This document shows positions 45,226 to 55,238 of a stretch of 64,000 bases of DNA, piece after piece. Both the position numbers and the translations under genes were made by a program. The stretch is from Phlegmacium glaucopus. Lineage: Eukaryota > Basidiomycota > Agaricomycetes > Agaricales > Cortinariaceae. The notes beneath the pieces were generated by a model. That model did no database searches and was not told the DNA's origin. It saw only the letters and a program-made list of their open reading frames with translations. Numbering within the stretch: position 1 is the first letter of the stretch; every line of letters starts with the position of its first letter. The stretch spans positions 232,642 to 296,641 of the forward strand of contig MU130573.1 of NCBI GenBank assembly GCA_015039465.1, in the 5' to 3' direction.

Positions 45226-45546
45226 AGAAGATGGCTGAAAAAATGTGGAACATAGGACTGTTGCTGACGATGGAACGAAGCGTGATGAACATAGTTTGAA
45301 TGATGTTGATTGCTCAGGCAAATGAACACGGGAAAAATGAATTGCCAACAAAAGTAGTGTGATAGGCGATCAAAATGAAACAATAGTAAACTCAAGGAGA
45401 GTTCAACATTGAGAAAGTGGTGTCAGCCATATTTGAGTCTGGAAAGAATGAGGGAAGTGGATGCGAACACGAAAAACAGAAGGGGGATGGGGATGGGGAT
45501 GTAAGGTCAGCTTAAACCATGAGTAGTGGAGTCGATGAAGGCCATG
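45226..45546. other. no gene recognised
   Basis: Between the solo LTR and the first copy of the GGGTAA-rich element. Contains a short GGGGAT(G) repeat at 45,483-45,500. Confidence 0.35.
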
Positions 45547-46102
45547 TAGTGATTGTCAGGGGTAACCCTGGGGTAAAACTTCTGTACCCTTACCCTTACC
45601 CTCCAAACCCCTACCCCTGTCCAAGGGTAGGGGTTTTGGAGGGTAAGGGTAAGGGTTTTTGAGGGGTATGAAGGGTACAGGGGTATGGTCAAGGGTATTA
45701 CTCTAAGGCTTTATATATATATAAATCTGATTACCTACCATGTTTTATTTACCTTATCAAGCATTAATAGCTCTATTACATGTAATTTAGAATAGATAGG
45801 TGCCTCAATATGTCAAATTCACATATTTTTGCCTTCTTAAACAAGGAAATATTGCAATATTTAGTTTATTGTACAGTTTTATACTTATTAAATCCAATAA
45901 TGTAGAATTTATATAACTTGGAAGCAGAAAAAAGCTAAGATTCTGACAAAATCTTATGTTAAAAATAGAAATTGAAACCCTTGAAAAACCCTTGAAAACC
46001 CTTGAACCCTTGTCAAGGGTAAGGGTTTTCCAAGGGTACAAAATGCCAACCCTTACCCCTACCCTCCATACCCTTACCCCAGACCCTCCAGGGGTTTTGA
46101 GC
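45547..46102. mobile_element. truncated copy of the GGGTAAGGG-rich hAT MITE
   Basis: Starts TAGTGATTGTCAGGGGTAAC, the same terminus as the complete copy at 52,429-52,999 but in opposite orientation, and matches it over about 550 bp, including the AT-rich core with ATATTGCAATATTTAGTTTA. The right end stops about 20 bp short, after CCAGGGGTTTTGA, so the second inverted end is missing. Both flanks of the core carry clusters of AAGGGTAAGGG-like motifs, likely transposase-binding subterminal repeats. Confidence 0.75.
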
Positions 46103-46176
46103 GTGAGGTAGGAGAATGGGATCATGTTATTGTGGTTTGTTAGAAACTGATCAGGTGACCTTGGGAAAATGAATGT

Positions 46177-46248
46177 GACTCGGATTGGGATTGAACCAAT
46201 GACCTCCAGCCATATATGCTGGTGCTCTAACAACTGAGCTACCGGGTC
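46177..46248 (-). tRNA. tRNA-like gene, apparent anticodon ATA
   Basis: 72 nt fold into a full cloverleaf: acceptor GACCCGG with CCGAGTC (one mismatch), D arm GCTC-AGTTGTTA-GAGC, anticodon stem CCAGC/GCTGG with loop ATATATG, and T arm ATTGG-TTCAATC-CCAAT. Internal promoter boxes are good (TAGCTCAGTTG and GGTTCAATCCC). The loop gives ATA at 34-36, which would read UAU; eukaryotic tRNA-Tyr normally has GTA plus an intron. It lies between transposons, so it may be a tRNA pseudogene or the head of a SINE. Confidence 0.55.
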
Positions 46249-46828
46249 GATAGGAATGGTGGATTTAATATCAACATGGTTGAAGAGAGCATGTGCAACA
46301 ACGTGATTTGCAATTTTGACTTTTGTCCAAAAATACAATTATTCTCATGTCAATGTGGGGGTTTTTTCATGGGCAAAAATAAGAATGGGTGCAAACAATA
46401 AATTTATGCTCATAAAAAGTTGGTTGTGAGGGATCCAGCTCGCTTAATAGTAATACGCCTGAAAGAGTTGGACACAAATAAGTACAAAGCATAACTATTC
46501 TTTGGCCGGAATTGGCGAATTCAGCCCAGGACGAACAAGTGGAGTATTTGTTTATATTAAAGCACATCAAATTTAAACAACAATAATTTCGTCAGGTGAT
46601 TTAGACCCAGGAGAGACCTTGCTTTACAGCAAGGTGACCACCCACAATTTTGTTTTCTTATTTCCTACTTCCCCCAGTATTATAGTACTATATAACTTTG
46701 TATCACTATTTTATTATTATTTTATTACTAGTATATATGATGTTTAGAATAATTGAATATGATTTTATTATATTATTATTATTCTGTTGTGTGAGACTAT
46801 TCAAATATCTGGTTTATATATGCTCTAG
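46249..46828. other. AT-rich, no gene recognised
   Basis: Low-complexity TTATTATTATT around 46,700-46,790. A 12-bp hairpin-like CCTTGCTTTACAGCAAGG at 46,618. Nothing else seen. Confidence 0.35.
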
Positions 46829-47049
46829 CATCAGATCCAAAGGGACTAAGGCTACCTCAGGATGCTCTCAGGTTGCCTTAGGACACTCCCAGGTTGCCCC
46901 AGGACATACCCAGGACATACCCAGGACACCCCCAGAGTTTATGGGAAAAAAGGACATTGGAATAATACCTTCTTAGAGCACTCTTGGAGCTCTGGGAGTA
47001 TCTTACAGCATCCTTAGACTGTCCTGGGGCAAAAGTGTTTTTCCTGATG
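46829..47049. mobile_element. 221-bp element with CATCAG/CTGATG ends
   Basis: Starts CATCAGATCCAAAGGGACTA and ends CAAAAGTGTTTTTCCTGATG. The right terminus is nearly identical to that of the hairpin at 39,490-39,656. The interior has repeated AGGACA(C/T)(C/A)CCC AGG motifs. Pairing of the two halves is imperfect. Confidence 0.5.
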
Positions 47050-47059
47050 GAGTGGTGGC

Positions 47060-47435
47060 CATCAGAAAAAAATAACCTTGGCCTGGCTGGCTCTGGCTGC
47101 CCTGGCCAGCCCTGAACATCTTTGGCTAGGTTTAAAACTCTGAAAAAAATCTAACAAATCACAGAAATATTTATAGTACCCAATTCCAAAAAAAAGTAAA
47201 CAATTACATAAGACAAATGCTGAGATATTCAAGATATTAAATTGTTTAAAAATCTTGAATATCTCAGCATCTGTCTTATGTAATTGTTTACTTTTTTTTT
47301 GGAATTGGGTACTATAAATATTTCTGTGATTTGTTAGATGTTAGATTTTTTTCAGATTTTTAAACCTAGCCAAATATGTTCAGGGCTGGCCAGGGCAGCC
47401 AGAGGCAGCCAGGCCAAGGTTATTTTTTTCTGATG
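47060..47435. mobile_element. 376-bp near-perfect hairpin element with CATCAG ends
   Basis: Left end CATCAGAAAAAAATAACCTT; the complement closes the right end. Pairing continues through GGCCTGGCTGGCTCTGGCTG, AATTCCAAAAAAAAGTAAAC and TGCTGAGATATTCAAGAT to a small AT-rich loop near 47,245, so the arms are about 185 bp each. Begins 11 bp after the previous CATCAG element. No coding capacity. Confidence 0.75.
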
Positions 47436-47847
47436 TGAAGTCTTAGAGTTTTACACACACAATATCATTGAATGCCTTTGTGCTTTGTGGGGCGACCTGG
47501 ACTTTGGGGGTGATCTCATTGTTGAGCCTGAGCGACTCTATGCAGATGAAGACATGACAGTTCGGATTTACCATGAGATGAATCACTGAGAGACCCAGGC
47601 CATGGGAATTTACAACTTTAATTCCACCAGAAAATTATGTAATTTTCTTTGTTTAGAGTAGTTATTACAATGATTAAGGTGGAGTTATAAATATTGAAAT
47701 CATAGTAATTTTATAATTTTAATGTTGTAATTTCCATAGATAAATAAATTAATTTGGACACCATTTAAGGTCATAAGGGGTAGTAATTCACATTGATATA
47801 TTAAAGGATCACAACCCCAGAATGGAGGGATTTCCGACAGTTTGATA
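47436..47847. other. no gene recognised
   Basis: AT-rich. The motif ATTACAA(TG)ATT / GTAATTTT recalls the repeats at 39.35 kb. A short frame near 47,480 (CLCALWGDLDFGGDLIVEP-like) could be a decayed transposase fragment but is too short to assign. Confidence 0.3.
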
Positions 47848-48245
47848 GGTGTAAAAAACTACATTTATTGTTGACTTTTTCGGCTACACAAAAATGGTGT
47901 AAAAAACTAAGTTTATTGTTGATTTTTTTCACCACACGAAAATGGTGTAAAAAACTATATATATTATCAACTTTTGCAACCACAAAAACGGTGTAAAAAA
48001 CAATATATATTATCAACTTTTGCAACCACACAAAAACGGTGTAAAAAACAATATATATTATCAACTTTTGCACCCATGCGAAAACAGTGTAAAACACTAT
48101 ATATATTATCAACTTTTGCAACCATGTGAAAACGGTGTAAAACACTATATATATTATCAACTTTTGCAACCATGCGAAAACGGTGTAAAACACTATATAT
48201 ATTATCAACTTTTGCGACCATGCGAAAACAGTGTAAAAAATTACT
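47848..48245. repeat. 48-bp tandem array, eight copies
   Basis: Each unit starts GGTGTAAAA(A/C)AC and continues with TATATATATTATCAACTT, TTGCAACCA and a GCGAAAAC-type end. Units begin near 47,848, 47,896, 47,944, 47,990, 48,038, 48,086, 48,134 and 48,182, with a partial one at 48,230. The right-hand units are nearly identical and the left-hand ones diverged. Because 48 is a multiple of three, frames stay open through several units on both strands (16-residue repeats HYIYYQLLQPCENGVK on + and IIYIVFYTVF(A/T)WLQKL on -). Confidence 0.8.
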
Positions 48246-48256
48246 TACTTGGGGTT

Positions 48257-49411
48257 TTAAACCCTTGCCTGCTTCCCCTTTCCACCACCACTCTCCATTG
48301 CCTTTCGCTTCATTCCGGCTTGGTTGTTGGTATTTTCTTCCCCTTCCTCACCACTGCTACTCCCCTCCTTGTCCAGATTCTCTTCATCACTGTTACTAAA
48401 TGGGGATTCCGCGTTTTCGAATTCATTGCTTGACTCTTGCAATTGATGATGTGCACCGACTGTGGCACCACTACCACTGGCTTCTTGGTTTTCGGATCTG
48501 GAATTGTTGAGTTCAATATCGACTTGTTGGTTTTCGGGGTTAACATTGTTAATTTCGATTTCATTGGCATCCGTGGGCTTTTGATGGGTAGAGCAGCCAA
48601 TTCTCGTACGGTAGTTCTGTTTGTTTTTGATGGTGGTCTTCATTATTTTGAGTGTGGCCCAGTTTCCTTTGTAAGATCGCAGCTGACTATTTCGGGACCT
48701 TGCCTATGTAATTCACAATATTAAGTTAGTTAATGAGCAACTTGAATAAAAAAACATACAATGATAGCAATCTTCGATAGGGCTACAGGATCTTGATGCC
48801 TCCAATTGTTATTGAGGGATATCCCAGCATGTGCTAAGGCATCGCTAACAGTTGCCTATTAAATTAATATTATCATTTATAATTAGAGTTGAGCAGAATG
48901 AAAAGAGCACTTACTTGGCAGTTCATATAATCCAATCGGTTCTCGAGACCCATTGCCTTTTGAAGGTTGGTAATCATTCCATGAGGGCGTTCAATTTCTT
49001 TAAAATTGGTATCTTTTGCCATTGAGGCCTGGCTTTTCTTGAGTCTGTCAATCTCCGCTAATAAACAGAAGTCATAATTAGAACTAGTGGTATTATATAT
49101 AATAATTCTATCTAAAAAATGTACTTACCTTCCTGCGCTGCGAGCTTGGCAAGCAGTGCAGCGGTGTTGTTTGTAGCGGGCGGCGGCGCGGTTGTTGCAA
49201 GAGGAGAGCTTGGCTTGGGCTTGGGCACTGACTTGGGCTTGGGCACTGGCTTGGGCTTGGGCTTGGGCTTGGGCTTCTTCATAGTGGCCTGCATCGGGGT
49301 GCTTGCAATTGTGTCCTGAGATGATGCCGACAGTTGAGTATTGAGGTTTTTGTTGGGTGTGCTGAGGGTTGTATTCGCTGAAGTCTTTGCCCAGCCAGTC
49401 ACATGAGCCAT
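48257..49411 (-). CDS. unknown four-exon protein with Lys-Pro repeat and acidic tail
   Basis: Exons 49411-49129, 49057-48915, 48855-48760 and 48703-48257 join in frame to 322 aa. The N-terminal part has a Lys-Pro repeat (KKPKPKPKPKPVPKPKSVPK). The middle has a conserved-looking helical segment: EIDRLKKSQASMAKDTNFKE, MITNLQKAMGLENRLDYMNC, ATVSDALAHAGISLNNNWRH then QDPVALSKIAII, and SQLRSYKGNWATLKIMKTTI. The C-terminus is Ser/Glu/Asn-rich and ends in basic KRKAMESGGGKGKQARV, a possible nuclear signal. I do not recognise the family; the NLQKAMG ... NWRHQDP segment recalls transposon-linked proteins in Agaricomycetes. It ends 12 bp from the 48-bp array. The upstream start is the first good ATG. 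Confidence 0.6.
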
Positions 49412-49414
49412 CAT

Positions 49415-50075
49415 ACAAATGTCTGAAGCAGTAGTAAGTGATAGGAAAGACGGATTGATATATAACTAGGAAGTCGACTCAGCTTTATAAAAAATCTCCC
49501 AGAGCCGGCAGCTGCAGCAACAATGTGTTGAGTTGGCAAAGTATTTACCGGTAACTGAAGGCAGGTTCTGACTGGACAGGGACACATCAGACTCTAGACC
49601 TGTGCATACATATAGTGATTGCTAACAGAGGAAAAAAATCAATATAAATTTTAAAAAAGAAGGTCTAGCGGTATATATATTTACGTCTTAATCTGCAGTG
49701 AATTGCTTAGGTAGATAGCCTAAGCGGTCGCAACATTGGGAGGCTAGCGGCGCCGAGTTGACCAATTGCAAAAACATTAGAAACATACACATTGTTCTCA
49801 AGATTGAATTGACAGATCACTTGGAATGCAAAAAAAGAGACAGGTTACTCACTTGTAATTATAATTGTGATTGGTTATGTTCAAATTCGAATTCAATAGT
49901 TAGCGTGAGTACAACATCGGAAATTTCTTTCACCGCGCCGCCAATGTTTAAATTTGCAATTGCAGATACCGCCATATCTTTCTGCTAGTCAATTTAAGGA
50001 AATGACGCATGTATATAAACCCACGACACACCAGTATGAACTTATTCTGCTAACGTTGCTGACCTTTTGCGAGAT
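49415..50075. other. probable bidirectional promoter region
   Basis: Between the divergent gene starts at 49,411 (-) and 50,076 (+). TATATATATT at 49,674. A TATA-like GTATATAAACC lies about 66 bp upstream of the plus-strand start. No gene seen. Confidence 0.4.
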
Positions 50076-50826
50076 ATGGCACCAGCAATCTTAATTTCAA
50101 GTAGCCCTGTCAGCAGTCCTCATGGAAGTTCTCCGGATCAGGAAGCAACGTCAATGTCATCACCTACGAAGTGTCAATGTGAGAATCAGCTCGTGCATTG
50201 GGACTGGGATGGAAGCCCCTATCCAAACTTACCTGAGCCATGTCAGCGGCAGGCTATCGAGAATGATGCTTCAGTGGCATCCCAAGTTGCTGGAAAAGAT
50301 GGTAAGACAATGGTTTAGAGTTAAAAGCAATAACTGATGTACGCACAATTGCCAGGTTCTGTACTTGTAACCACAACGTCGACGGAAGATAGCGATGACT
50401 ACAAAAAAGTGACAACCCGGTCAGATATTGATTCTGGATGGAGAGAAGGTGAGAGAAATTGTTTGCAATGTTCCATATAGCTGACTCCTGGTAGTTATTA
50501 CTAAGCGGGCAAAGCGGGCAAGATCAAACACTCCTAATGAGAGCGCAGATGAGCAAGATGTTGCAATGAAAGAACATGACTTAGCGGATAATGGAGCTTG
50601 TGCACGCGGTCATGAACAAGAGCAAGAGAAAAGTTCAGGAGGTGCCACCTACAAGAAACGTAAAGTAAGTAACAATATTGTTCCAAGAAAGCAATAACTG
50701 ACCTTTTGTCAGTATACCACTTCGATCCACATCAAGATCAGTAGTGCCAACCGGTCGACATCATCCACGAAGATATCTATAAAGACGGGCAGGAAAAAAG
50801 TGATAGTACAAAGTGGAAAGGACTGA
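50076..50826 (+). CDS. unknown 200-aa Ser-rich, basic nuclear-type protein
   Basis: Four exons (50076-50301, 50356-50448, 50495-50664, 50713-50826) keep frame and give 200 aa. It starts MAPAILISSSPVSSPHGSSP, has a Cys/Trp/His patch (KCQCENQLVHWDWDGSPYP) in exon 1, acidic TSTEDSDDYKKVTTRSDIDS, then basic KRAKRARSNTPNE and YKKRKYTTSIHIKISS, and ends KTGRKKVIVQSGKD. Two basic clusters look like nuclear localisation signals. No domain recognised. Divergently placed from the Lys-Pro-rich gene, so the two may be parts of one uncharacterised transposon or simply neighbours. Confidence 0.55.
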
Positions 50827-50909
50827 TATGGACGTACTGAGTAACATGTGAGGTTGTACCAGAAGTGAATGCATATAATTTCAAAGTAAAAAAAAGGAGT
50901 AAACTACAA

Positions 50910-53677
50910 TCACATGAACCTAGCTAAATTGATTTGTGTTGAAAAGATGCGGTGAGGAACCTGAGCTGCACGTCCAAAGTGGTTGAAAAATTGTTGGCAA
51001 TAATATTTTGTGGCAGCCTGCTCAAGCTCCGTTGCATGATCTTCAGAACTTTCGTGATGGGATTTGGGAGCAAGAGCGAAGATTGGAGGTTTGTTCCCCT
51101 TCCATGACGGCATTACATGAACCAAGGCAAGAACGAATGGAAGGCGTTTGTCAAGGTTAGTTGCAGCCAATCCACAATTGCGGTCTGGAAGATTTATGCA
51201 TTTGAATGGATCGATGGGGAAACACCGAGAAATCATAGCCTGTCTCTTGATCAGCTGTGAATTGTCCCACATGTCCAAGTTGATGCAAGCACGATGGTCC
51301 AATGACAGAAATTTGTAAGCAAAATTGCGCTGATAAAGCTCCCAAAGAATTTCTCAAACGATATGTTCAGCAGGTAACTCGCCTGGAATATATCTTTTGC
51401 CTTGCCAAATGAGTGGTTCCCCTACGGTGCTTTGAGTCTTTATCTCCGGAAAAAAGTCAGATTTCGGTGTTAACATATTCAAAATTTGTTGGCGACGTTT
51501 TGCTGCTTTGGTGTCTCCTTTTTCTTGAGTGTTGCTGAGGTCGGTTGAAAGAAAGTCACGCCAGTTCTGGCTTGACATGGCTAGAGACGCCCCATTCACA
51601 ACACACATTAACCAAGCCTCATGAGCTTGTAGCCATGATTCTACAAACCTGGCCTTTTTCTCATCGTTGGCTGGGGTTACGAAAAGACTGGGATCAGGGA
51701 AGACATAATGGCCGAAGTGTGTTGATGCTTTAGATATTTTGACGAGATGAGAGGGGGACTGATCAACAGCCTGTAACGCACCACTCCAGGCAGGAATTGG
51801 GAATGGGGAAAGAGAACTGTCTAAAGGTGAAAATTTGTCTCGACCAGCAGATTGAATCGTTTGAGGCTTTGAAGCTTAAAAGATGATAGTAAAAAAATGT
51901 GCTGCAATGAAGTAGAGATTCAATGGAACTCACAAGATGCTCCTCATGTTGGATTACTTGTGGGCCCCAAATCCTTTGATGCTGGGTCATCTTGAAATGG
52001 ATCTTTGAAAACCAGCCATGTTCGTGAGTAGGTGTGGAGAGCATCGTGTTTCTCGCAAGTGTTCATGAAACCACAAAATATGACAGGGAAAGGGGGTTTG
52101 TGTTGAGAAATACATAAAGAGTCGGCAGGATTAAGAGGAGGAACGACGGCCAATATGTTGTATGGAAAAGGACCTGTCTTCCAGGGCTGGATGACCCAGA
52201 CAGGCAAACCTGCTGTAAAAAAATATTGGGCTACACGTGGCGTGTTTGTAAATGCCCCAATACAGTTTGCAACAATAGTCGCTGCAGGTTGTAGCCCGTC
52301 CATATGTGGTTTATATATCTCAAGGTAGTCGAGCAAGGCACGGATTTCAAGATAATAATGTTGGAATTCTGTAACATTGAATTGCATTTGACCGAAGGCG
52401 CTCTTTAATGAACTGATATGAATACAAGTAGTGATTGTCAAGGGTTTCAAAACCCCTGGAGGGTCTGGGGTAAGGGTATGGAGGGTAGGGGTAAGGGTTG
52501 GCATTTTGTACCCTTGGAAAACCCTTACCCTTGACAAGGGTTCAAGGGTTTTCAAGGGTTTCTCAAGGGTTTCAATTTCTATTTTTAACATAAGATTTTG
52601 TCAAAATCTTAGCATTTTTCTGCTTCCAAGTTATATAAATTCTACATTATTGGACTTAATAAGTATAAAACTGAACAATAAACTAAATATTGCAATATTT
52701 CCTTGTTTAAGAAGGCAAAAATATGTGAATTTGACATATTGAGGCAGTTATCTATTCTAAATTACATGTAATAGAGCTATTAATGCTTGAGAAGGTAAAT
52801 AAAACATGGTAGGTAATCAGATTTATATATATATAAGCCTTAGAGTAAATACCCTTGACCATACCCCTGTACCCTTCATACCCCTCAAAACCCTTACCCT
52901 TACCCTCCAAAACCCCTACCCCTGGACAGGGGTAGGGGTTTGGAGGGTAAGGGTAAGGGTACAGAAGTTTTACCCCAGGGTTACCCCTGACAATCACTAA
53001 ATACAAGTGCTACTTATTGCTGTTGCAAGCAAGAGAAGTAGAGAATTGGGTGGGTTGGGATGGCACTTCTTGCGGTATTCAAATATCCTCTCCTGCATTT
53101 CCTTCATCATTCCCTCAAGCATCCAGTATTTCAATATGGACAACTGGCCCAGCCCATCCAAAACGCCGTTGTCTAAAGGACAAAAGTCCTCACGGGTCGG
53201 ATTCCACCACATGATCGAAAGAGAATCATTTGGGTCTTCAGGCCTTCTTGGAATGGCGCCAAGATGGGGATACTCAAGTAGGTATGGCTGCGGCCAAAGC
53301 GTAGGATCATCGGGGCCATAGCGAAAATCAGAGCGGAGGTAAACATCTCGCCTCTGCATGGGTGGAAGCAAAATTTGATTCTGATTGGGTGTCGTACAGA
53401 CAAAGTCTTGAATGGCCGCAGCAACCTTCCCGTCAAATGGCCCAATGGGTACTGAAAAGAATGAGAACAAGCATGGAAGGCAAATAAATGTAGACATACA
53501 ATATCGATTTTGTTTTGCAAGGAGGTCAGAATCGGAGATAGTCGACGACATCTGAAAAGCATACAAAGTAGCAAAAGAACATCTTAATAGAATTGGATGT
53601 CTTACCGGGAGTAAGCTATGATTTTGGTTGAGAAAAATGATGTTGCCTAGAAAGTGAAATTCAGATCCGATATACAT
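50910..53677 (-). pseudogene. large unknown Agaricomycete protein, broken by a MITE and a nonsense codon
   Basis: Readable minus-strand pieces, in order: IGSEFHFLGNIIFLNQNHSL; SSTISDSDLLAKQNRY; PIGPFDGKVAAAIQDFV ... YLLEYPHLGAIPRRPEDPND ... ILKYWMLEGMMKEMQERIFE; a 571-bp MITE; SSLKSAFGQMQFNVTEFQHY ... VWVIQPWKTGPFPYNI; GHYVFPDPSLFVTPANDEKK ... AMSSQNWRDFL; then, after an in-frame TGA at 51,354-51,356, EILWELYQRNFAYKFLSLDH to KYYCQQFFNHFGRAAQVP. The segments before and after the MITE are in the same frame once it and one target copy are ignored. A frame change near 51,950 is either an intron or a frameshift. The family is frequent and uncharacterised in Agaricomycetes, as far as I recall, and has no named domain. 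Confidence 0.65.
52429..52999. mobile_element. 571-bp hAT MITE with 8-bp target duplication
   Basis: The ends TAGTGATTGTCA and TGACAATCACTA are inverted copies. AATACAAG flanks both sides exactly (52,421-52,428 and 53,000-53,007), the 8-bp duplication of hAT elements. Both subterminal regions are packed with AAGGGT / TAAGGG motifs; the centre is AT-rich. A truncated copy lies at 45,547-46,102. It is inserted in an exon of the surrounding pseudogene. Confidence 0.88.
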
Positions 53678-55238
53678 GATGAGAAAAAAATGAGACTCAA
53701 CAGAAAACTATAATAGCAACATTGGATAGCAGGACAGAGGGATGATGCAAAGTCTAATCCCTAACTTGAGCGACGCAAAGTCTAACTCAAGTTGACCGAG
53801 AGAAGGAACCACTCACTGCGGTACTGAGCGCTGGATGCTATGGGCACAATATCAATATCAAAAGGCAACAATTATACTTAGGCAAAGTTGAAGGTGAGAC
53901 AATGGACTTAACTTGTTTGTTTGGTTGATCACGTGATGTGTGCCTTTGTTTGTTTCTCATCAGCCAATTTCTCCAAGGTGCTATCTCTCCTTCTTACCTC
54001 TGCTATTGGACTCGCCTTTCACTACTCCACTGAGCTTTCGACAGCTCCTACACGCCTATAGATGAACCTGGTGAGTTTTTAGTCTGACTTCTCCATCATG
54101 ACCTAGACTTTGCGTCAGTCATGATTAATTCCTGGACTTAGACTTGGCATCGGTCCTATGCTGATTGCTCTATATTTCTCAGCTCTTCACCACGCTGTAT
54201 ATTTTACTAGAAGCTTCAGGGAACCTGGTTACAAGAAGGGGTAATATCAACAGAAATTTGGGGTGGAATGGAAGAAGTAAGTATCACCGTCTTCGTGTCT
54301 GGAACTTCTGATATTGAAAGATATTATCTATCAGCTTGATGCAGAGTTATATTGACTGGCTGGCTTGGGATTTGTGTTATTATTATCAAGGGGTATGGCG
54401 ATCTCTATCCTCTGTCACCAAGCAGCTCATAGGTTTATCAGACGTCATCCTGGCAGCGGTATTACCCATATCACTTAGCCCTGTTTTCCATCTTTTGAAG
54501 CGGTTGATAAAATGAATATTGAATTCAACTCAATCAATCTTTTAGACCTTTTGAACCAGGTATGTTTCAAACTCCTGCATTTTGAAGTTCTGAGTCACTC
54601 ATAATTTGTGGTTTGTCACAGTCATTCCAATCAACACCTTCCCTACATACAACATCAAGAAGAACCTCTCAAAGTCCCCTATCTCATCTCCTATCACCTG
54701 TGTTACATAGGCTAGACTTTTGGGACTCCCTCTTCAAGAAAGCCGATGTGAGCGTGCTCTTGGTCAGCCTTTAGAGTGGTGACTTTGGGTTGGCAAATCT
54801 CTGCTTTCATCTCAGACGTCTACACCTTGCAGCACCGCACCTCTAAAGCAAGTTGCCAGATCAAAAGGTTCAGTTTTGATCTATACATCGACACAATCTC
54901 AATTAGATCAACAATCCCCTTACTGATTCCCAACCTCGGCTCTTTCCCTAGCCAACTTAAAGATAAATGCTATCTTCATTAACATCTGTTCACTTAACTC
55001 ACATCAACTATTCTTCAATACATCCCACCATCGTGCCTACTCACCTAGTCATGACTTAGACTTTGCGTCAGTTGTGACTGTGGACCTAGACTTTGCGTCG
55101 GTCTAGTTGTTGATCGCTTCAGCCCTCAAAAATCCCCGAAGCCGGTACGGACTCAAGGCATACAATCATTCTACACCTTCGGTATAGCAATTTCTCCGGG
55201 CTAGTGTTTTGATATTCCGCTCTTCTCCTACCACCACC
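53678..55238. other. probable 5' part of a CACTA element with subterminal repeats
   Basis: The 13-mer TAGACTTTGCGTC occurs at 54,104-54,116, 55,057-55,069 and 55,087-55,099, inverted at 53,772-53,784, with variants at about 53,744 and 54,139. Clusters of such short motifs outside the transposase are usual in CACTA elements. No convincing exon is seen upstream of 55,239. Confidence 0.45.

Noticed and set aside
45580..46090. Telomeric repeat tracts
   Set aside because: The CCCTTACCC motifs are short, irregular and confined to both ends of a mobile element with inverted termini, not a telomere or clear interstitial telomere.
47801..48208. 135-aa hydrophobic protein on the minus strand
   Set aside because: Produced by the 48-bp tandem array being a multiple of three; the plus strand is equally open and neither has a promoter or conserved sequence.
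47848..48245. CRISPR-like regular repeats
   Set aside because: Units are contiguous 48-bp tandem copies with no unique spacers, in a eukaryotic genome; a minisatellite.
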